Made by a program: the position numbers and the translations under genes
Assembly (NCBI GenBank): GCA_964398055.1
Contig: CAYNLK010000017.1
Span: forward strand, 48,650 to 112,649
Origin: CAYNLK01 sp964398055
GTDB taxonomy: Bacteria; Chloroflexota; Anaerolineae; 4572-78; J111
Length of the DNA: 64,000 bases
Direction: 5' to 3'
The notes under the pieces: generated by a model
Seen by the model: the letters and a program-made list of their open reading frames with translations, nothing else
Database searches by the model: none
What the model was told of the DNA's origin: nothing
Shown: in pieces, positions 58,436 through 64,000 of the stretch
Numbering within the stretch: position 1 is the stretch's first letter
Layout of the letters: each line of letters opens with the position of its first letter

Positions 58436-59836
58436 ATGACCCCAAAGAAACCAACTGTATACCCTTACATCCCCAACTCCGCGCCGGCCATCAAAGCCGA
58501 GATGCTCCAGGCGGTCGGCGCGGCCAGCCCGACTGAATTCTACGAAGATATTCCGGCCAACCTCCGGCTCAAAGGTAAGCTGAATTTGCCGGAACCTTTG
58601 TTGTCGGAGTATGCCCTCAAGCGGCACGTTGACGGGCTGCTGAATAAGAACAGCTCCACCCAGGAATACCTGAGCTTTCTGGGGGCCGGCTGCTACCAGC
58701 ACCACGTGCCGGCTGTGTGTGATGAGGTCAACCGCCGCGGCGAGTTCCTGACCGCCTACGCCGGCGAGCCGTACGACGACCACGGCCGTTTTCAAGCCCT
58801 GTTTGAGTACACCAGTATGCTGGGCGAGCTGCTCAATATGGAAGTGGTCAACGTGCCCACTTACGACGGTTTTCAGGCCGCGGCCACATCCTTACGGATG
58901 GCCGCCCGCCTGACCGGCCGCAACGAACTGCTGCTGGCCCGGACCATCAATCCGGCCAAGCTGTCGAAGATCAGCGATTATATCAAGCCCGATCTCAGCC
59001 TCAAGCTGATTGACCACCAGCCCGACAGCGGCCAGCTCGACCTGGCCGCGCTCGCCGCGGCCCTGTCGGAGCGGACCGCAGCGGTTTACTTTGACAATCC
59101 CACCTACCTCGGCGTCATCGAAACTGAAGGCGACCAAATCGCCCGGCTGGCCCACGACTATGGCGCGGTCTGCGTGGTCGGAGCCGACCCCAGCTCGCTG
59201 GGGGTGCTGACCCCGCCGGCCGATTACGGGGCCGACATCGTTTGCGGCGATATTCAGCCGTTAGGGATGCACATGCAGTTTGGCGGCGGCCACGCCGGCT
59301 ACATCGCTACGCGGGATGAAGAGAAATATGTGCTGGAATTTCCCTCGCGGCTCTTTGGTATCGTTCCCACGCGGGTGCCGGGCGAGTACGGCTTTGGCGA
59401 CGTGGCCTACGAGCGGACTTCCTTTGCCGGGCGGGAAGAGGGCAAGGAGTGGGTCGGTACGGCCGCGGCGCTGTGGGGCATCACCGCCGGGGTCTACCTG
59501 GCCCTTATGGGGCCGCAGGGCATGGTCGAGCTGGGCGAGGGGATTATGACTCGCAACCGCTACGCAGCGCTGGCGCTCAACCAGATAGAAGGCGTTCAAG
59601 CGCCCCGGTTTGACTCGCCTCATTTCAAGGAGTTTGTGGTCAACTTTGACCGGACCGGCCGGACGGTGGCCCGGATCAACCGGGACCTGCTGGCACGCGG
59701 TATCTTCGGCGGCCATGATTTGAGCCGGGAGTTCCCGGAGTTGGGCCAGAGCGCCCTCTACTGTGTGACCGAAGTCCATACCAAAGCCGATATCGACACG
59801 CTGGTGGCGGCCTTACAGGAGGTGGTGGAACGATGA
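58436..59836 (+). CDS. gcvPA: Glycine dehydrogenase (decarboxylating) subunit 1, GcvPA
   Basis: 466 residues from the ATG at 58436 with AAGGAGAG upstream. The N-terminal half of the P-protein of the glycine cleavage system: PYIPNSAPAIKAEMLQAVGA, FLGAGCYQHHVPAVCDEVNR, AYAGEPYDDHGRFQALFEYT and GDIQPLGMHMQFGGGHAGYI. It lacks the PLP lysine, which lies in subunit 2, as expected for the split enzyme. Together they decarboxylate glycine and load aminomethyl onto the H-protein. It overlaps gcvPB by four bases (ATGA). gcvT and gcvH are not in the window. Confidence 0.95.
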   Translation: MTPKKPTVYPYIPNSAPAIKAEMLQAVGAASPTEFYEDIPANLRLKGKLNLPEPLLSEYALKRHVDGLLNKNSSTQEYLSFLGAGCYQHHVPAVCDEVNRRGEFLTAYAGEPYDDHGRFQALFEYTSMLGELLNMEVVNVPTYDGFQAAATSLRMAARLTGRNELLLARTINPAKLSKISDYIKPDLSLKLIDHQPDSGQLDLAALAAALSERTAAVYFDNPTYLGVIETEGDQIARLAHDYGAVCVVGADPSSLGVLTPPADYGADIVCGDIQPLGMHMQFGGGHAGYIATRDEEKYVLEFPSRLFGIVPTRVPGEYGFGDVAYERTSFAGREEGKEWVGTAAALWGITAGVYLALMGPQGMVELGEGIMTRNRYAALALNQIEGVQAPRFDSPHFKEFVVNFDRTGRTVARINRDLLARGIFGGHDLSREFPELGQSALYCVTEVHTKADIDTLVAALQEVVER

Positions 59837-61437
59837 CTCTCCAGGATATCAGTCAGGGGAGATTCACCAACGGTAAACTCAATCTACGGCGGTTTCACCA
59901 GGCCCGCTGGGATGAGCCGGTCATCTTTGAGTTGAGCAGTCCGGGGCAGCGGGGTATCTTGCTGCCGGAAGTCGAGCCGGAGATGCGGGCCGCCGCCGGC
60001 GATGCGCTGGCCAGCCTGCCGGACAGTATGCGCCGGGCGACGCCGCCCAGGCTGCCGGAACTGGCCCAGCCGCAAGTGCTGCGTCACTACGTCCGGCTAT
60101 CGCAGGAGAATCTGGGGGCCGACCTGAATATTGATGTGGGTCAAGGAACCTGCACGATGAAGTACAGCCCCAAGATCAACGACCAGTTGGCCGCCTCGCC
60201 CAAACTGGCCGAGTTGCATCCCTTGCAGGATGAAAGTACGGTGCAGGGCATTCTTGAGTTGATGGTTCGCTTCGAGCAAATCCTCAAAGAGATTTCCGGG
60301 CTGGATCGCTTCTCCCTCCAGCCGGGGGCCGGCTCCGCGGCCATCTACACCAACGTCTCGATTATCCGGGCGTACCACCACAGTCGCGGGGAACTCGACC
60401 AGCGGGACGAGATCATCACCACCATCTTCTCCCACCCGTCCAACGCCGCCTGCGCTAAAACGGCCGGTTTTAAGGTGATTACCCTCTACCCCGACGCCGA
60501 CGGCTACCCGGACCTGGCCGCGCTCAAGGCGGCTGTGTCGGAGCGGACGGCCGGGCTGCTGATCACCAACCCGGAGGATACCGGCATCTTCAACCCCCGC
60601 ATCGAGGAATTTGTGCGGGTGGTTCACCAGGCCGGCGGGCTGTGCGCCTACGACCAGGCCAACGCCAACGGCATTTTGGGTATCACCCGGGCCAGGGAAG
60701 CCGGCTTCGACCTGTGCCACTTCAACCTGCATAAGACCTTCTCCACACCGCACGGCTGCGGCGGCCCGGCCGCCGGCGTCAGCGGGGTGACCGAGGCGCT
60801 GGCCCGCTTCCTGCCCACGCCAACGGTGGAGTTTGACGGTAGCCGTTACTTCCTTGATTACGACCGGCCCGACAGCATCGGCAAGATCGGGCCGTTTTAC
60901 GGCGTGGCGGCCAACATCGTCCGGGCCTATGCCTGGGTGATGAGCCTGGGGGCCGCGGGCCTGCGGGAGGTGGCCGAGATTGCCGTGCTGAACAACAACT
61001 ACCTGCTCCAGAAGATGCTGGCGATTCCCGGCGTCAGCGCGCCCTACGCCGCCGGCAAGCGGCGCATCGAGCAGGTCCGCTACAGTCTGGCCGACCTCTG
61101 CCAGGCCACCGGCGTCCACTCCGAGCAGATCGGCTTGCGGGCGGCCGATTTTGGCGTGCACTACTGGACCAGCCACCACCCCTTCATTGTGCCGGAGCCG
61201 TGCACCCTGGAGCCGACCGAGTCCTACTCCAAAGACGAACTCGACGAGTACGCCGCCATCCTGGCCCACGTGGCCGAAGAAGCCCGCACCGACCCGGAGC
61301 TGGTCAAGAGCGCGCCTCACCACAGCACCATCCACACCATCGACCACGAGCCGCTGGACGACCCGGCCCAATGGGCGGTCACCTGGCGGGCCTATTTGCG
61401 GAAGGTGGGGCGGGGGAGCGTAATGCGTGAAACGTGA
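59833..61437 (+). CDS. gcvPB: Glycine dehydrogenase (decarboxylating) subunit 2, GcvPB
   Basis: A 534-residue PLP-dependent second half of the P-protein. The PLP lysine is Lys301 in CHFNLHKTFSTPHGCGGP. Other marks: LYDADGYPDLAALKAAV-like YPDADGYPDLAALKAAVSER, AYDQANANGILGITRAREA and HYWTSHHPFIVPEPCTLEPT near the end. Its last residues (SVMRET) are coded by the start of a GCGTGAAACGTGAA spacer repeat, so the native stop seems to have been replaced. It forms an operon with gcvPA. Confidence 0.95.
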   Translation: MTLQDISQGRFTNGKLNLRRFHQARWDEPVIFELSSPGQRGILLPEVEPEMRAAAGDALASLPDSMRRATPPRLPELAQPQVLRHYVRLSQENLGADLNIDVGQGTCTMKYSPKINDQLAASPKLAELHPLQDESTVQGILELMVRFEQILKEISGLDRFSLQPGAGSAAIYTNVSIIRAYHHSRGELDQRDEIITTIFSHPSNAACAKTAGFKVITLYPDADGYPDLAALKAAVSERTAGLLITNPEDTGIFNPRIEEFVRVVHQAGGLCAYDQANANGILGITRAREAGFDLCHFNLHKTFSTPHGCGGPAAGVSGVTEALARFLPTPTVEFDGSRYFLDYDRPDSIGKIGPFYGVAANIVRAYAWVMSLGAAGLREVAEIAVLNNNYLLQKMLAIPGVSAPYAAGKRRIEQVRYSLADLCQATGVHSEQIGLRAADFGVHYWTSHHPFIVPEPCTLEPTESYSKDELDEYAAILAHVAEEARTDPELVKSAPHHSTIHTIDHEPLDDPAQWAVTWRAYLRKVGRGSVMRET

Positions 61438-61443
61438 AGTTGA

Positions 61444-61485
61444 TAGGTTGGGCCTCGCTCCCCGCGGGGAGCGAAGCCCAACCTA
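61444..61485. terminator. 42-bp near-perfect palindrome after gcvPB
   Basis: TAGGTTGGGC, a C/A mismatch, TCGCTCCCCG on the left and the complement on the right: 21-base arms with one mismatch and no loop, six bases after the gcvPB stop. A very strong stem in the right place for a transcription end, although no T-run follows. Confidence 0.6.
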
Positions 61486-61488
61486 CCA

Positions 61489-61617
61489 ATTGATCGGGGC
61501 GGCTATGGTATTTCCTGGAATGATGAGCTGGACCTGAGTGAGTCCGAGCTATGGCTGCACGGCCATGTGGTTGAGACTGCCGCCGAACGAACCCCGCACC
61601 AAACTACCAACGCTTAA
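61489..61617 (+). pseudogene. Remnant of a DUF2442-like gene (C-terminal part)
   Basis: An open stretch without a start reads GGYGISWNDELDLSESELWL then HGHVVETAAERTPHQTTNA and stops at 61617. The GYGI-W-LDLS pattern matches the end of DUF2442 proteins, small partners in toxin-antitoxin-like pairs. The front of the gene is missing, cut off by the palindrome at 61444-61485. Confidence 0.4.
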
Positions 61618-62095
61618 AAGGTTTCAACCAGTTCGACCCAATCGAGCATCTTCTAGATTTGTCAAGTTGGTGAAGCAAAAACAGGAGGATACGACCGGGG
61701 AGGTGAGCGCCCTGGTTGAGACAGGCGAATTGGTCCGGCCGGACAACGGCCCACCGGCTGCCGAAAAGAGAGGGATCGCCGGCAGGGTCCCGCCCTCCTG
61801 ATGGATGTCACTACGGCGTCGGAGCGCCTACATCTACTGCGGCGCAAAGGACTCTGGCGGCGACGACCAGCCCCAGGCTATCAGTTGCGACGACGGGCCG
61901 AGCGGCCCCGTCGTGAGCGGGCCGAGCGGCGCTGCGTCCAGGAGGACTGACGAGGCTTCGTCCTGAGGCTCAGCCCGAAGGGTCAACGGTCTGGGAGGGG
62001 GACAGCCAGGCGGGGCGTCGTCCGGGTGGATATGTGGGAGCGGGTTAGGCTGGTTGGGGCGGGTCACGGCAAGGCATCGGCAGAAACCTTATGGG
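61618..62095. other. Non-coding debris before the IS110 remnant
   Basis: About 480 bases with no supported gene. The 12-base word GGGCCGAGCGGC occurs twice near 61895-61931, and further GC-rich words follow. It may hold the right end of the IS110 element and decayed neighbouring genes, but I cannot mark a boundary. Confidence 0.4.
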
Positions 62096-62560
62096 CTAAC
62101 GGTTGGGGTCAAAGGGGCGTTGGTGGTAGAGGAGATGGTGGCAGAGGCGGTTGGCTTTGTGGGCGGCGTGGAGAGTGGCCAGGAGGTCGGATTTGCCCCG
62201 TTTGAGGGCGCGCTGTTTGGCCTGGGCGATGGCGGGGAGATACTGGCTGGTATGTAGGCCGATGAGATAGAGGGTATCGCGCAGGCCGGGGTCGCCTTTT
62301 TTGGAGATATGGCCGCTGCGGCGGAAGTCGCCGGATTCTTCACTGACCAGATCGAAGCCGGCGAAAGACCAGATTTGGGCGGCCGAGACAAAGCGTTGGG
62401 GATGGCCGAGGTGAGCCAGGTAACGGGCGGCCAGAAGGGGGCTGACGCCGGGGATGGTGTCGAGGACTGCGGCCGGGGAGGCGGGGACGAGGGTGTCGGC
62501 TTGAGTGGCCAGGGTGTCGAGCCGCTGTTCGAGAGTGAGGAAGGGGCGCAGATACACTGA
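62096..62560 (-). pseudogene. IS110 family transposase, C-terminal fragment
   Basis: The reading frame ends in the transposase_20 domain of IS110 transposases: VLDTIPGVSPLLAARYLAHL, IWSFAGFDLVSEESGDFRRS, HISKKGDPGLRDTLYLIGLH. These residues carry the conserved helix-hairpin-helix-like GIG/GVS turn and the Ser nucleophile region. The N-terminal DEDD catalytic domain is absent: upstream of about 62560 the frame continues only into unrelated sequence that looks like the end of another element. So it is a truncated copy. Confidence 0.75.
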
Positions 62561-62639
62561 ACTCCCCAGCGATACCTGGCAAAAAAGGACAATAGTGTAA
62601 GATAACAAATTTTTGAAAATCAGTTGAGGAGGAGACAAA

Positions 62640-62844
62640 ATGACCAAAAAAGGCTGCCCCGACAGCGGAAGAGATACAGGAAGAGATATTTCAAGAAGTG
62701 CAGGGTCTAATTGACTGGATTACGAATTGTCAGACGCTCAATTTTTGGGAATTCGAACAGGCATTAATCGGCAAAGTATTTGCTTTGGGGTTACTGTTCA
62801 TCAGCTTGTTTTTGTGTATGAAAGAAGAAGGGATCAGAGAAAGG
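62640..62844 (+). pseudogene. Transposase N-terminal fragment (ISKra4-like), interrupted
   Basis: After GAGGAGGAGA and an ATG at 62640 the frame shifts within an A6GG run (62646-62653). Past that point it reads AAPTAEEIQEEIFQEVQGLI and LNFWEFEQALIGKVFALGLL, a pattern seen at the start of ISKra4-type transposases. The frame is cut at 62845 by the left end of an IS21 element. A frameshift plus an insertion make it non-functional. The family name is tentative. Confidence 0.5.
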
Positions 62845-62850
62845 TGTCAG

Positions 62851-62897
62851 CACCGATATAATACTGTACCAGAAACACCGATTGAAAAGTGTACCAG
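62851..62897. repeat. IS21 left-end 22-bp direct repeats
   Basis: CACCGATATAATACTGTACCAG-like unit at 62851-62872 (begins CACCGAT, ends TGTACCAG) and CACCGATTGAAAAGTGTACC unit at 62876-62897, separated by AAA. Such repeats are the binding sites of the IstA transposase. Confidence 0.75.
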
Positions 62898-62974
62898 TCG
62901 TCCAAGTAAAAAGAAGTTGCTGATAGGCAAGTTGAGGCTTATCCTGCTCCTCAAAAAGAGCAGGAGGCAAGGAG

Positions 62975-63740
62975 ATGATAACGGTGGAAGACTGGGCCGA
63001 AATACGGCGATTAAGCAAAGTGGAAAAACTATCCGAACGAGCGATTGGGCGTCGTTTGGGCATACATCGGGAAACGGTCAAACGGGCATTGGCAAGTGCT
63101 GCCCCACCGAATTACCAACGGGCGGGACGGGTCTCGCTGCTGGAAGATTACAAAGCCAAGATCCAAGCCCTGTTGGGGTAGGATCACGCCTTGAGCGGGG
63201 TGCGCATCCTGGAGATCATCCGGGGCGATGGTTATGCGGGGCAGGTCTCCATCCTGCGGGATTATCTGCGGCAGGTGCGGCCGGCGTACAAACCCCGAGC
63301 CGTCTATCTGCGCATGAGTTATGAACCGGGCGCATATGGCCAGGTGGACTGGGGGGAGATGCCCAAACCGGTGTTGTGGCAGGGACAATGGTGTAAGGTG
63401 TACGCGTTGGTGATGGTGTTGTGCTACTCGCGGCTGATGTATGTCGAATTCAGCCTGTCGAGCCAACTGGCCGATTTTCTGCGCTGTCATCAGAATGGGC
63501 TGCGTTTTTTCGGCGGTTCGCCCAAAGCCTGGGTATATGACAACTTGACCAGCGTGGTCAAACAACGGCGGGGGTGCGAGGTCAGTTTCAATGAGACCTT
63601 TGCCCGGTTCGCTGGCTACTATCTGTTTCGACCTCACCCCTGCTGGCCGGCGGCCCCGAACCAAAAAGGGGTGGTGGAGCGACCGATTGACTACATCAAA
63701 GGCAATTTTTGGGCCGGGCGGGATTTTGCCGACTTTCCCG
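62975..63740 (+). pseudogene. istA: istA transposase with in-frame stop and missing C-terminus
   Basis: The frame starts at 62975 with an IstA helix-turn-helix (SKVEKLSERAIGRRLGIHRE, residues 14-33). A TAG at 63179-63181 breaks it after LLEDYKAKIQALLG; the same frame resumes with DHALSGVRILEIIRGDGYAG. The DDE core is intact beyond that: QVDWGEM, WVYDNLTSVV, and KGVVERPIDYIKGNFW. Protein similarity ends near FADFPD at about 63740, where istB sequence begins in another frame, so the C-terminal third is deleted. A short stem (62942-62949 with 62958-62965) sits just before the start codon and could hide the ribosome site. Confidence 0.85.
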
Positions 63741-64000
63741 ATTGGCCTCAAAGCCGCTCAAACTCAGTACAAGGTCCTGTTTACTTCGGCGGTGGCAGTC
63801 GTCACTCAACTGCTGGCTGCCGAAGAAAAGGGCAGCTTGGCCCAGACCCTGCACCGCCTGGCCCAACCCGATCTGTTGATCATTGATGAAGTCGGCTACA
63901 TCCCCTTCGCCCGACCCGCCGCCAATTTGTTCTTTCAAATTGTCAATCGCCGCTACGAGGCCGGTTCCATAATTTTGACCTCCAACCGCGCTTTCAGCAG
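63741..64000 (+). pseudogene. istB: istB ATPase, internal fragment
   Basis: From 63741 the frame reads IGLKAAQTQYKVLFTSAVAV, then LHRLAQPDLLIIDEVGYIPF (Walker B, IIDE) and NRRYEAGSIILTSNRAFS (sensor I), the middle of the IstB transposition ATPase. The Walker A region is missing, removed by the same deletion that shortened istA. The gene runs past the window edge. Confidence 0.8.

Larger units (their letters stand above)
62845..64000 (+). mobile_element. IS21 family insertion sequence, 5' part, decayed
   Basis: The left end starts TGTCAG at 62845, followed by two 22-base direct repeats, as is usual for IS21 termini. It carries istA (with a nonsense codon) and part of istB on the plus strand and runs out of the window at 64000, so the right end is not seen. 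It is inserted in the ISKra4-like gene fragment. Confidence 0.8.

Overview
The window looks like chromosomal DNA of a GC-rich member of the Chloroflexota, most likely an Anaerolineae-like lineage. This is inferred from gene content and was not confirmed by any search. The supporting genes are a gamma-carotene-type carotenoid cluster (CrtI, CrtYcd-type cyclase, CruF-type hydratase, CruC-type glycosyltransferase), split glycine dehydrogenase (GcvPA/GcvPB), an F420-reductase-like protein, an ACT/UPF0210 pair, a TypA GTPase and several lipoproteins with Gram-positive-like lipoboxes. I saw no rRNA, tRNA or CRISPR array.

Layout. 0-4.3 kb (minus strand): a homocysteine methyltransferase-like enzyme, an unknown protein, an FAD amine oxidase-like protein and an IclR regulator with a consensus promoter and a candidate operator. 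4.7-7.7 kb: a secreted X-Pro peptidase-like lipoprotein and a DUF4386-like membrane protein, both visibly more AT-rich than their neighbours; the second is flanked by integron-like core sites. 7.7-12.1 kb: a TGS GTPase, an F420-reductase-like protein, MsrA, and the ACT + UPF0210 pair. 12.5-15.8 kb (minus): a partition-like operon ParA-ParB-ParA-RHH, with two palindromes inside the parB-like gene and degenerate direct repeats behind the last gene. 16-34.5 kb (plus): a DMT exporter, two XRE-cupin regulators, a complete oligopeptide ABC transporter, two tandem HyuA/HyuB (hydantoinase/5-oxoprolinase) pairs, an M24 Xaa-Pro dipeptidase, an EthD-like protein and proline dehydrogenase. This reads as a scavenging module that imports peptides, opens cyclic amides, splits Xaa-Pro peptides and oxidises proline. 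34.5-36.1 kb: a ring-cleaving-dioxygenase-like VOC protein under a MarR regulator with a clear promoter/operator. 36.3-41.7 kb: TypA, then a three-gene operon (L-galactose dehydrogenase, zinc alcohol dehydrogenase, uronate isomerase) that fits L-galactose breakdown through D-tagaturonate.

41.8-55.2 kb is the carotenoid region. A minus-strand run (lycopene cyclase, alpha/beta hydrolase, CruF, PlsY, GT2, CrtD-like desaturase, P450, and a cyanophycinase-like/CysRS-tail fusion) diverges from crtI and a large secreted glycosidase/beta-propeller protein. Two near-identical consensus promoters lie back to back between the two arms. No phytoene synthase is present in the window. 55.4-61.4 kb holds a ferritin-like protein, DUF427, a UroD-family protein and gcvPA-gcvPB. 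61.4-64 kb is a mobile-element graveyard: a DUF2442-like remnant, an IS110 transposase remnant, the 5' end of another transposase, and an IS21 element inserted in it with a nonsense codon in istA and an istA-istB deletion.

A striking general feature is that many intergenic spacers hold an imperfect inverted repeat made of short word-like units (GTGAAACGT, CACAAAGG, GGAGTAG, GATTAGA, CAGTGATCA, TTTCGTG). Several touch or supply the ends of genes. A second family of hairpins is built on AAGTGACCGGCACTT.
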